A DNA stretch of 64,000 nucleotides from Acetivibrio saccincola. GTDB lineage: Bacteria > Bacillota > Clostridia > Acetivibrionales > Acetivibrionaceae. The stretch spans positions 124,001-188,000 of the forward strand of contig NZ_CP025197.1 of assembly GCF_002844395.1 (NCBI RefSeq), in the 5' to 3' direction. The stretch's first letter is position 1. Every line of letters starts with the position of its first letter. Both the position numbers and the translations under genes were made by a program. The notes beneath the pieces were generated by a model. That model had not been told where the DNA came from and made no database searches. It was given only the letters and a program-made list of their open reading frames with translations. Of this stretch, positions 27,748-36,685 are shown piece by piece.

Positions 27748-29816
27748 GTTAGCGTAAAGTTATTGTAGGGAATGAGACATAAAATACCATATATAATTGA
27801 AAAGAAGATGACATCCTGTTAAGATATTAATTAAGCAAAAATAATAAATAGAAAGGATGACATCTTCTATGTATAATAGTATACAACATTTTAATGAATT
27901 TGGGGTAAAAAGAATTGAAAAAAAGATAAAAAATTTTATTGAAGAAGGAAAAGACTTAGCTGATCTTGTTCTTGGTCTAAAAGAAGATTTATTTAAACTT
28001 GGACGCGATATACTTAAAGAAGTGCTTGAAGATATGGATGAATATTTCCGTAACTGTGAAATAAGGAAACAGTATTGGGAAATTATAAGAAAAGATAAAA
28101 CAGCTATTTTAACGACATTTGGAACACTAAGTTATAACAGGACATATTTTAAGCATAAGGAAAATGGTAATAGACAACACCTAGTCGACAGGATTGTAGG
28201 TGTAGAACCACATGACAGAGTAAGTGCCGATGTTGTAATTAATGCAATAGATGAAGCAGCTGACAGCAGCTACAGAAAGGCAGGAGAAAAGGCGACATAT
28301 ATTGATGAAATCAGCAAACAAGCAGTGATGAATAAAATACATAATATTGAAATAGTTGAGCCTGAAATAAAAGTAGATAAAAAGAGAGAAGTAAAAATAT
28401 TGTATGTTGAGGCCGATGAGGACCATGTAGCATTACAACAAAAAAGTATATTGAGACAGAATGAGAAGGGCAAGAGAAATACAATTATGCCAAAACTTGT
28501 ATATGTGCATGAGGGAATTGACTTTGAAAAAAGTAATAAGAAGAGAAAAGTATTAAAGAATGTTCGATATTTTGGGGGAGTGTATAAGAATTCAGAAGAT
28601 TTGTGGCTTGAAGTATCGGAATACATATATAAACAATATGACGTTGATTTTTTAGAGACGGTGTATATATCAGGAGATGGGGCGTCATGGATAAGGCAAG
28701 GAGTTAACTGTCTTTCAAAAAGTAAATTTGTACTTGATAGATACCATCTTCAAAAATACGTAAGAGTTGCGACCACACATTTAAATGATGAAGCAATAAG
28801 CCAAGATTTACAGGAGGCTTTGAATTTATCTGATAAAAAAATGCTAACAAAGGTTTTTAAAAAGATAATTGAAAAGACAGGCGATAATGAAAATAAAATA
28901 AAGGCTATAAAAAATGCAAAGCGATATATTTTAAATAATTGGGATGGTATAGAAATAAGGTCAAACAGAGGAATAGTGGGTTGTAGTGCTGAAGGTCATG
29001 TGAGTCATGTATTTTCATCCCGTTTAAGTTCAAGACCTAAAGGCTGGTCGAGAAAAGGTGTAGAAAAGATGTCAAAGCTAATAATATACAAGAAGAATGG
29101 CGGTAAGGTATATGACATAGTTATGGCACAAAAACAAAAAAAGTTAGCAGCTAGTAGGCAAGAAATTCAGGAAAAATTAATTAAGGAATTAAAGAAGTCA
29201 TCAAACAGGTATGAGAGTGTATGGAATAGTAATTTAACTGTTATTCATAAGGGGTGTAAAACTGGTTTATATAAAGAATTAAGGCGTATTATAGGTATAT
29301 GCGGATAGGGATGAGGTAATAATAAAGCAAAAATTACGGGAAAGTTTACAAGTAAGCCTATCCAATAGGAATTATACATATCTGGAAAAAAGACAAAGAA
29401 AAAGAAAAAACATAAAAAAAGAAAAAGAAAAGAAAAAAGCAAAACTTTAGTACCATGACCCGCGAAGTCCTACTACTTGTCAAGGCCGGGCTTTGCCCGC
29501 TTGTTTTAGCCTTGACAAAATGGAAAATGGTACAATAGAAATACTTTTTTCTTTTAAAAGTAGCGTTAAAATGTGAAGGAACATAGATAACAAAACGTAC
29601 TAATTTGTCACAAGTATTGAGTAAAATGAATTCTTTATAGAAAGAAAGAGTTATATGGTATAATAGACAATAAGTTAGAGGAATTATAAAAGAAAATAAG
29701 GCTCAAAATGATGTAAAACACTTTCGTTACTAAGAGACCGTTATTTGAAATAGTTGCACAAATAAAAAATGGGATGCCATCTACTTTTCTTTTTCCTACA
29801 ATAAATTGACGCTATC
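27748..29816 (+). mobile_element. ISLre2-family insertion sequence, copy 2
   Basis: The ends and gene equal copy 1. An 8-base direct repeat TTTAGTTG flanks it at 27740-27747 and 29817-29824, and the uninterrupted target can be read at 21720-21730 in transposon copy 1. This is a clean insertion into the DUF6431 gene. Confidence 0.92.
27869..29308 (+). CDS. ISLre2 family transposase, copy 2
   Basis: The translated protein (479 aa from ATG 27869) is identical to that of 15291-16730; the few DNA differences between the copies are silent or outside the gene. It is full length and may be active. See copy 1 for motifs. Confidence 0.9.
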   Translation: MYNSIQHFNEFGVKRIEKKIKNFIEEGKDLADLVLGLKEDLFKLGRDILKEVLEDMDEYFRNCEIRKQYWEIIRKDKTAILTTFGTLSYNRTYFKHKENGNRQHLVDRIVGVEPHDRVSADVVINAIDEAADSSYRKAGEKATYIDEISKQAVMNKIHNIEIVEPEIKVDKKREVKILYVEADEDHVALQQKSILRQNEKGKRNTIMPKLVYVHEGIDFEKSNKKRKVLKNVRYFGGVYKNSEDLWLEVSEYIYKQYDVDFLETVYISGDGASWIRQGVNCLSKSKFVLDRYHLQKYVRVATTHLNDEAISQDLQEALNLSDKKMLTKVFKKIIEKTGDNENKIKAIKNAKRYILNNWDGIEIRSNRGIVGCSAEGHVSHVFSSRLSSRPKGWSRKGVEKMSKLIIYKKNGGKVYDIVMAQKQKKLAASRQEIQEKLIKELKKSSNRYESVWNSNLTVIHKGCKTGLYKELRRIIGICG

Positions 29817-30160
29817 TTTAGTTGTTTTATAACTGAATTAATACTACCTTTACGATAAAATAAATTATATATGTATTCAAAAATATGATTTATTGCATTA
29901 ATAAATCCGGGTAAACAAAAGTTAGGAATATATGATATGGTGCATCCACATAGAGGACATATATAGCGTCTGATTACTATTTTCCCTTTATATTCTTTTG
30001 AGTAATAATATCTTTCATAGAAGCCATGTTTGCGGAAACTAACTAATTTATTGCATTTTGGATTGTGACATCTTTTAGTTGGTGGCGGTGGAAAAGGATA
30101 ATTTCTCCCAAGTTTAATATATTCATGAATTCCTTCATGAACATTGAAGATATATTGCAT
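29817..30160 (-). pseudogene. N-terminal part of the DUF6431 gene, cut by ISLre2
   Basis: About the first 113 codons match the DUF6431 gene at 21464-22057, including both zinc pairs. The frame then passes into the IS end. The missing C-terminal part lies left of the IS at 27498-27747, where a 1-base deletion (GGTAATTCAC against GGTAATTTCAC) also breaks the frame. Confidence 0.85.
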
Positions 30161-30410
30161 TTTTACATCACCCTCCGCAATATATTATAAAAAATAATCC
30201 TACTGTAAAGTGAAAATATTTTTTCAAATTGCGGTAGGGTTAAAAATTTTTTTCACCTATTTTAATGTGATAAAATAAGGGTAGATTTACCTAAATTAAA
30301 ATGAAAATCTACATTCAAGATAGTTTTGTTGACAAATTTTGTGGAAAAATTATGAAACTTGTCCTATAATTAATATAAACTATAAATAGATTTTGTGGGG
30401 TTAGACTATT

Positions 30411-31328
30411 ATGAAACAATTTCCTGATTTACATAACTGGTTTAATATAAGTGAGTACTATGAGCATAATAAATGCAGAACAATTACACTGCTTTGGAAA
30501 AAAGATTTAAAAGAAGATGATGTACAGCGTTTTATAGTTGAATTCGCTAAGTTAATTTGTAGATTACGGTGTAATGGGGAATTGATATTGGAAGATAATG
30601 GTGAAGATTTATGTTATAAATTTCAGCAAGCAATTGGTAATAAAATTGAATTAGAGAAAGAAGAAAAAGAGCGCCTTGCTAAGTATATTTTTTTTGATGG
30701 GATGATAAGCCAGTCTAAGTATAATAAAACAAAAAATTATATTGAATCTCTAGACCGAGAAGCATTTAATGGATATTTTGGTGAGGTATTGTTTTATATT
30801 GTAAGAGAACAATGTCTTGAAGATGAAAAGGTAATAATTGAACCGAGTTGCCCAAAAACATATTCGAAGCAACCAGGCTTAGATTATGTTGAAATTAGAA
30901 AATGTGATTCTGACTATTATTTTATTATTGGCGAAGTTAAAACTACTGATGATACAATTGATGATTACCCTGACAAAATTCTTGATTCATTAATAGAGAG
31001 ACCTGTGCATCTAATACATCAAACAATTAATGCTTTTAAAGAACGGACGAAGTATAGCGCACCGGAAGATTTAAAGAAATTTATAAACCGAATGCCCATA
31101 TACTTTATGAATAAAAATCCAACAAAACATAAAAGATTTGCGGGGGTTATTAATTATGGGAGAAACTCTCCTCCACGAAAAACTGTATTTCAAAACTTTC
31201 GTGCTAAATGTGTAACTCATTTATATGATAGCAGTGAGTGTAGAAGAATAAAATTAATTGGAATTAAAGGAATGAAAGATATTAAAGAAAGAGTGTTGGA
31301 AGTAATATGGACAAAATTATCGATATGA
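30411..31328 (+). CDS. hamA: Hachiman-like nuclease HamA (DUF1837)
   Basis: A 305-aa protein with a PD-(D/E)xK-type active site: YFGEVLFYIVRE supplies the first glutamate, GLDYVEI the aspartate (about residue 162) and IIGEVKTT the ExK pair (about 179). This pattern, the size, and the helicase gene that follows match the HamA (DUF1837) subunit of Hachiman phage defence, a DNA nuclease held in check by HamB. It overlaps the next gene by 22 bases. The promoter region begins just beyond the transposon end, so upstream control may be new. The name is by motif and neighbour, not by search. Confidence 0.75.
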   Translation: MKQFPDLHNWFNISEYYEHNKCRTITLLWKKDLKEDDVQRFIVEFAKLICRLRCNGELILEDNGEDLCYKFQQAIGNKIELEKEEKERLAKYIFFDGMISQSKYNKTKNYIESLDREAFNGYFGEVLFYIVREQCLEDEKVIIEPSCPKTYSKQPGLDYVEIRKCDSDYYFIIGEVKTTDDTIDDYPDKILDSLIERPVHLIHQTINAFKERTKYSAPEDLKKFINRMPIYFMNKNPTKHKRFAGVINYGRNSPPRKTVFQNFRAKCVTHLYDSSECRRIKLIGIKGMKDIKERVLEVIWTKLSI

Positions 31329-34300
31329 ATAAGTTATATCTTTGCTTAAAAGATATTATCGAGAATAAAAAAGAAGTTGAAAGGGTTAGGGAAGTTATTA
31401 TTGACCTTCATTTTTACATACAAAGAATTATACTTAATAGAAAAGAAGTAGATAATATAGACCGTACTTCTATGGAAAGTATTTCAATGTATTTACTTTC
31501 CTTGTTAACAAATGTAACAAGTGAAGAAATGAAAAGATATACTCAAGACTTTTATATCGAAGGGTTAAATATTGCTGGTCTAATATTTGAGTTGCTTGCA
31601 GATGTAGAGTTTGAAGACTTTGAAAAAAAGCGACAGTACTTATTTTATTCATCAGTTTCATACAGTTTGTCAGATAAAGAAGCAAGTGCAGCGGTCATAG
31701 GTAGAAGGTTGAAGTCGATTATTGAAAATGACAAAATACCCAGTTTGGGTATTGATGTAAAAAAATCATGGATATATATTTGTCTTACTTTAGGTAGAGA
31801 ATTTAAAACAATATATAAAGATAGAAATCAACTGGATTTATCAATTAAATTATCTAAAAATACTATATGGGATTTTTTAAACAGAATCTTAATCTTAAAT
31901 GCTCGTTCATTTGTTGACGGGCTTGATAATAAAATCATATTTGAAAATATGGAAGAATTAAAGAATTTTTTAATACAACTAGATGATATAGAGACCTTAT
32001 TTTATATTTCATTATTGAGTGAAGTGTTACACAGAATGCACAGTAAAAGTGTGTGGTCAATACTTCTACGTGAAGGCTTTACAAATGAATATATAAAAGT
32101 TCTCACAAAGTATGATAGTAGAAATGTATATGAATTATGGAAATCCCAATTAGATGCTTTGAGATGCAATAATAAAGGATTTAATTATCTTAGCGAAAAT
32201 ATAAAAAGAGTACTTATTTCTATGCCTACAAGTGCAGGAAAAAGTTTTGTCGCAGAATTAGCGATAGTGAAGTCGCTACAGTTATCGGAAGATAAGGTAT
32301 GTATATATGTAACCCCAACACGAGCACTTATGTCGGAGATTGAAGGTAACTTGTTCTATAGGTTAAGAAAAATTGGATATAATGTTACATCAGTTCTTGA
32401 TACCGATGAAAATGAATATGAGAATGATTTATTAAGCCAAGCAAATGTTCTTGTAGTAACTCCTGAAAAACTTGATTTATTGTTACGGAGACATAAAGAA
32501 TTTATTGAAAGAATAAAGTTAATTATTTTCGATGAGTTTCATAAAGTGGCTGATAACAGTAGGGGTTGGTTGTTAGAAACACTAATTACATGGTTTATGA
32601 TTAAACAACAACAATATAGTTTTAAAATTATTCTAATGTCGGCTATTGTTAGCAATAGTGAAGAAGTTAATGTTTGGCTCGAAAATGATGAGTTTAGGCC
32701 TATAGTATCGGAATGGACTCCAAGCAGGAGAGTTTATGGTGTATTAATTCCTGATACTGACCGTACTAAATATATAAGAATTAGTGATAAAAAAAGACAA
32801 AAAATAACTCCATATCGCCTTATTTATAAATATCTTGAAAGAAGAAGGGCTATAGAAGACGTAATTACAGATATAATAGTTGAATATAAAAATTCAAATA
32901 GGCGGTGGAAAAAAAGCAATAATAAATATGATACAAAATATGACCGTTGTTTTAAGTTCATCAATACATTGAATAACGGTAAAGTGTTGGTATATTTTTT
33001 TACCAAAATAGATTTAGAGCGTTTCATTGAATATGCTGAAAAATATCTTCCTTTGAAAGAAGATGTGAGAATAAATAAACTAAAAGAATTTTTAGATAGC
33101 CGACTAGGAAGTGAACATCCTCTAGTCAATAGCATATTATATGGGGTTGCTTATCATCATGGAGATTTACCTATTGAAGTAAGAAAAGAAATAGAAAAAG
33201 CATATAAAGAAAATTTAATAAATGTTTTAGCATGTACCACAACATTATCTGATGGGGTAAATTTACCAATCAAAAATTTTGTTTTAGGTTCTTTTACATC
33301 GTATGGAGGAGAACATAAATTATCCATTGCAGATTTTAAAAATATAGTTGGCAGGGCTGGAAGAGCCTATATTGATACTGAAGGAAATATATTTTTAATT
33401 TGTCATCCAGAATACTATTTTAATAATGATAAAATAAGTTACTTCAGACGACTTTTATTTTGCGAATCTCAAGAAACTAATGTTTCAAGTTCGATGATTG
33501 AAAAATTTGATAAAATATACTCAATTATCGACCAGTTAGAGGAAGTAATAGAAATATCCATACAGGATGTGGAGAAATCCCTATTAGATTTTATTGATAG
33601 GTTACAGGTATTTATTTTTAGTTTATATGAAGAGCATATAGACTATATAAATGGTTATGACGATTTATATGAACTATTAAAACATTCACTATTTGCAAAA
33701 CAAGCAGATGATAAAGTATTAGATAAGTTTGATAAAGTGTGTATTAAGTATTATAACTTTGTTAGGGAATTGGATAAAAGCATTATTGAAAAATTTAATA
33801 GGACGGGACTAAGTTTTAGGTCCAATCGTGTTTTATTAGAAATTGTTGACGAGATTTCAAAAAATGAAAGTGGATTCGATTTTGATTTACAAAAAATTAT
33901 TACTCCAGAAATATTTAAAAAGATAATTGAATTAAAGGAAATAAGTCCTAAACAATACTTTTATAAAGTGGGCAATAAAAACGTTAACTATAAAGTCGAC
34001 AATTATAAGGCTTTTATAAGTTGGATTAGTGGTGAAAGTTTTCTCAAAATTCGGGACTCTATATTCTATGAAGACAATAATATCTCAAACAGAACTCAGA
34101 CCTGTGTCAATTATATCAATGATATGTTTTTATATAAACTACCTTGGGCTTTTAGTTCTCTATATGCTTTAGCCAAAGATAGATTAATGTTTGCTGATTT
34201 TATCTTGAAGGATTTACCTGCTAAAATAAAATATGGCGTGGAGAATTTGGAAGCAGTCAAATTATGTACATTAGGTATTGAATCTCGAGAATTGGCTAAT

Positions 34301-34777
34301 ACATTGGCAGCGATGTACGAGAATGATTCGTCCAAAGACCCTGAATGGACTATAGATAAGTGGATTTTAGAAAAGAGATTTTACGAGTTAGAAAAAGGGA
34401 TAAAAGGAATAGATGATATTTCTATAAGGCAAATTGCGAGGGTTAGAACTAAATTGAGAAAGAGAACTTCATTTCTGAAAGACACAGGTAAAATTAGATG
34501 TGATGTAAGAGGTTTACGGTATTATGATTATTTCAATTTGTACAGAAATAAAAGTATAAATAAGAATACGCAACTGTTATTAAATCATGAGCCTAAAAAC
34601 TTATACGATGAATTTGCTATTGAAGTTAGAACTAATAAGGGAGAAAAAATTGGATATGTGCCTGCTGAATATTCAGAAGAAATATTTGAGTATATTCAAG
34701 GTGACCATATTTTAGAAGTAGAAATTATTAGGTTAGCACCAAGAACAGTAAAAATAATGATAAAAGTTAATAATTAA
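31307..34777 (+). CDS. hamB: Hachiman-like helicase HamB with C-terminal HIRAN-like domain
   Basis: A 1156-aa superfamily 2 helicase. The first 290 residues are helical with no known domain. Walker A MPTSAGKSF is at about 306, the DEFH box at 409, motif III LMSAI near 445 and motif VI IVGRAGRA near 682. After a long helical part, residues 1063-1156 look like a HIRAN domain: LLLNHEPKNLYDEFAIEV, then GEKIGYVPAEYSEEI. HIRAN domains bind DNA ends in other helicases. The overlap with the nuclease gene indicates coupled translation. It is expected to sense damaged or phage DNA and release the nuclease. Confidence 0.78.
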   Translation: MDKIIDMNKLYLCLKDIIENKKEVERVREVIIDLHFYIQRIILNRKEVDNIDRTSMESISMYLLSLLTNVTSEEMKRYTQDFYIEGLNIAGLIFELLADVEFEDFEKKRQYLFYSSVSYSLSDKEASAAVIGRRLKSIIENDKIPSLGIDVKKSWIYICLTLGREFKTIYKDRNQLDLSIKLSKNTIWDFLNRILILNARSFVDGLDNKIIFENMEELKNFLIQLDDIETLFYISLLSEVLHRMHSKSVWSILLREGFTNEYIKVLTKYDSRNVYELWKSQLDALRCNNKGFNYLSENIKRVLISMPTSAGKSFVAELAIVKSLQLSEDKVCIYVTPTRALMSEIEGNLFYRLRKIGYNVTSVLDTDENEYENDLLSQANVLVVTPEKLDLLLRRHKEFIERIKLIIFDEFHKVADNSRGWLLETLITWFMIKQQQYSFKIILMSAIVSNSEEVNVWLENDEFRPIVSEWTPSRRVYGVLIPDTDRTKYIRISDKKRQKITPYRLIYKYLERRRAIEDVITDIIVEYKNSNRRWKKSNNKYDTKYDRCFKFINTLNNGKVLVYFFTKIDLERFIEYAEKYLPLKEDVRINKLKEFLDSRLGSEHPLVNSILYGVAYHHGDLPIEVRKEIEKAYKENLINVLACTTTLSDGVNLPIKNFVLGSFTSYGGEHKLSIADFKNIVGRAGRAYIDTEGNIFLICHPEYYFNNDKISYFRRLLFCESQETNVSSSMIEKFDKIYSIIDQLEEVIEISIQDVEKSLLDFIDRLQVFIFSLYEEHIDYINGYDDLYELLKHSLFAKQADDKVLDKFDKVCIKYYNFVRELDKSIIEKFNRTGLSFRSNRVLLEIVDEISKNESGFDFDLQKIITPEIFKKIIELKEISPKQYFYKVGNKNVNYKVDNYKAFISWISGESFLKIRDSIFYEDNNISNRTQTCVNYINDMFLYKLPWAFSSLYALAKDRLMFADFILKDLPAKIKYGVENLEAVKLCTLGIESRELANTLAAMYENDSSKDPEWTIDKWILEKRFYELEKGIKGIDDISIRQIARVRTKLRKRTSFLKDTGKIRCDVRGLRYYDYFNLYRNKSINKNTQLLLNHEPKNLYDEFAIEVRTNKGEKIGYVPAEYSEEIFEYIQGDHILEVEIIRLAPRTVKIMIKVNN

Positions 34778-34896
34778 AAGAAAATGTATTAGTATTTATT
34801 TAATTGATTATCAAACTTGATAAGAATGTGTATCCCTCTTTATATTATACACAGTTTAGAAATAGGAATTTTATAGATATAAGGAGGGCTTATTTT

Positions 34897-35360
34897 ATGC
34901 TTTTAAAATCGGAAGAAATTTATTCAAAATTCAATGAAGAAAATATTCAAGTTGTAATTCCTAAAAAATATTACTATGCGCTTTATTGCAGCAGGCAGAT
35001 AGACTTCGTGAAGTATTAAGCAATGTAGAAGAGGAAGTAAATAACTTTGCAATATATGAATATATAAGTAATGTCGAGATGTTAATGGTTAAACTATATA
35101 TTCTTATAGCCGAACCATATAATCAAAAAGAAGTTATTTTAGAAACAAGTATTGCAGAGTTCCTGGTTTTAAGGGATTTGGTGTTTTGCAATTATTTTTT
35201 ACCGCATTTAAGAGAAGAATTGCGACCTTTCATCCGCAAGACATACAAGGATTTTTATGATTACATTGAGGGCATCTTTGAAATGCTAGACAGCGATGAA
35301 GTAAAAGCATATTGGGATTATATAAAAAACTACAAAATTAAAGGCAGTATACTCCAGTGA
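34897..35360 (+). pseudogene. Frame-broken helical protein of unknown function
   Basis: ATG 34897 follows AAGGAGGG and encodes 40 residues (MLLKSEEIYSKF to QIDFVKY) before a stop at 35017. The -1 frame overlaps it from about 34985 and continues for 124 residues (QQADRLREVLSNVEEEVNN onward) to 35360. Joining them gives one helical protein of about 155 aa. No slippery heptamer is seen at the junction, so a 1-base indel is likely. The family is unknown. It lies just after the defence genes. Confidence 0.55.
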
Positions 35361-35367
35361 ATCAATG

Positions 35368-35411
35368 AAAAAAGGCATTGATAGGTGCTAAATTCTACCA
35401 ATGCCTTTTTT
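35368..35411. terminator. Bidirectional intrinsic terminator
   Basis: AAAAAAGGCATTG (35368-35380) pairs with CAATGCCTTTTTT (35399-35411) exactly. It serves the plus-strand genes on its left and the small minus-strand gene on its right. Confidence 0.85.
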
Positions 35412-35412
35412 A

Positions 35413-35604
35413 TTACTTCAATTTACCCTTTTCATACATCCTTTGTATTTTGCTGGTAAAGGATAGTAGTATAATGAATGAAAAACCTATTAATAAGCCG
35501 ATAATAAATCGTATGACAATACTTTGAACGGCGATTGAAAAGGGTATTAAGAATATGTTTGCTAGTATAAGCAATCTTATAGTTCTAAAAATACTTCCTC
35601 TCAT
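35413..35604 (-). CDS. Small membrane protein
   Basis: A 63-aa protein with two hydrophobic helices (LILANIFLIPFSIAV and IIGLLIGFSFIILLSF) and positively charged ends. The family is not known. On the minus strand the ATG is preceded by GGAGGCATTTAAG at a somewhat long spacing. It lies between the defence module and the Tn7-like operon. Confidence 0.5.
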   Translation of the reverse strand: MRGSIFRTIRLLILANIFLIPFSIAVQSIVIRFIIGLLIGFSFIILLSFTSKIQRMYEKGKLK

Positions 35605-35741
35605 GATACTTAAATGCCTCCTTGCGCAAGTAATACATAGAATTTTACTTGGCCACTACAACCTATTTCAAATTAAAATTTAACGTTTAAAATAAAGTTA
35701 TTTTATGATAAAATTAAAATACACAGCATAAATGGATTAAA

Positions 35742-35793
35742 ATGCCATTGACACAGACATCTTAACGATGCCTTGAGTCAGTGGCATTTTTTT
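35742..35793 (+). terminator. Strong hairpin in the tnsA leader
   Basis: AAATGCCATTGAC (about 35741-35753) pairs with GTCAGTGGCATTT (about 35777-35789), then a T run. It lies 35-40 bases before tnsA. It may stop read-through into the transposition operon or act as an attenuator. Bases 35605-35740 hold no gene; a motif like AAAATAAAGTT is at about 35687. Confidence 0.7.
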
Positions 35794-35827
35794 GTTTGCA
35801 ATTTCTAAATTAAATGGAGGGAACAAG

Positions 35828-36685
35828 ATGGCTAAAAGAAGTAATAACTGGGATTCAAATAAATTAGATAGATGGCTAAAAGAGGGCAGAGGACAGGGAG
35901 AAGGAGAAAACTATAAACCCTGGTTGACGATTCAGGACTTTCCATCAATGGGTAGGGTAACGAGAGTTTTTGGATGGACAACCAATAGAATTCATCATTT
36001 TTTCTCAGATACGCAATTAAAATATTTCTATTTATTAGATTGGGAAGAAAGGGTTATTGATATTCGGGAGCATTATCCTCTTATAGATTTAGAAGTAGTG
36101 TTGAAAAATACATCGGATTTAAAACTAGACAAATTTATAGATAAGAAAACAAAAGAACCCTACATATTAACTACAACATTTCTAATTACGCTGTTAAATC
36201 CTGACGGACAAAAGAGTTTTGCTGCAAGAAGCATAAAATATGCATCGGAATTATCAAAAAAGACTACAATTGAAAAACTGGAGATTGAAAGAAGATACTG
36301 GACTGCTAAAGGAATTAACTGGGGTATTGTGACAAATAAGGACATCAACGATGTTAGGGCAAAAAATATAGAGTGGATTCATTCGGCGATGACTTCCGAT
36401 GGCTGCAACAGACTTTCCATCGATGAGTTTAATGATTTACTAGATGGACTTTTATATAGGCTTATAGATAATCAGCAGAATATCAGGAAAATTATATCAG
36501 AATTTGAAAAGGACTATTCCTTGGATGCAGGGGTAGGGTTACTGCTGTTTAAGCATTTAATAGCAGGCAAAAGGATAGCCTTTAATATGGATAAGCCTAT
36601 CAATCTCAATGAGAGTGGTTCTTCACTGCGCCTGCCTGAAATAAGCGGTAAAGGAGGGCATGAGGTTGTTAAAGTATACAGTTAA
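35828..36685 (+). CDS. tnsA: TnsA-like Tn7-type endonuclease subunit
   Basis: A 285-aa protein of the Tn7 TnsA family, which cuts the 5-prime ends of the transposon so that TnsA and TnsB together excise it. The N-terminal nuclease fold has WEERVIDIREHYPL with E81, and RSIK with K137 in the catalytic-lysine position. The catalytic aspartate of the usual TTD motif is replaced: the sequence reads LTTTFLI with T117. The C-terminal half matches the TnsA winged-helix domain. The ATG has a GGAGGG site. tnsB overlaps its end by 26 bases. Confidence 0.85.
   Translation: MAKRSNNWDSNKLDRWLKEGRGQGEGENYKPWLTIQDFPSMGRVTRVFGWTTNRIHHFFSDTQLKYFYLLDWEERVIDIREHYPLIDLEVVLKNTSDLKLDKFIDKKTKEPYILTTTFLITLLNPDGQKSFAARSIKYASELSKKTTIEKLEIERRYWTAKGINWGIVTNKDINDVRAKNIEWIHSAMTSDGCNRLSIDEFNDLLDGLLYRLIDNQQNIRKIISEFEKDYSLDAGVGLLLFKHLIAGKRIAFNMDKPINLNESGSSLRLPEISGKGGHEVVKVYS

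Larger units (their letters stand above)
26694..30313 (-). mobile_element. TniA/TniB/DUF6431-type transposon, copy 2 (deleted, IS-interrupted)
   Basis: The same terminal inverted repeats as copy 1 mark both ends. Compared with copy 1, an internal deletion joins the position equal to 20023 with that equal to 21474, removing the transposase gene and the front of the ATPase gene. An ISLre2 copy sits in the DUF6431 gene. The left flank is the truncated nuclease-like gene and the right flank is the Hachiman promoter region, with no direct repeat. It cannot move without help from another copy. Confidence 0.85.

Noticed and set aside
26404..30313. Simple insertion of the transposon into the nuclease-like gene
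   Set aside because: The gene does not resume on the right side and there is no target duplication.
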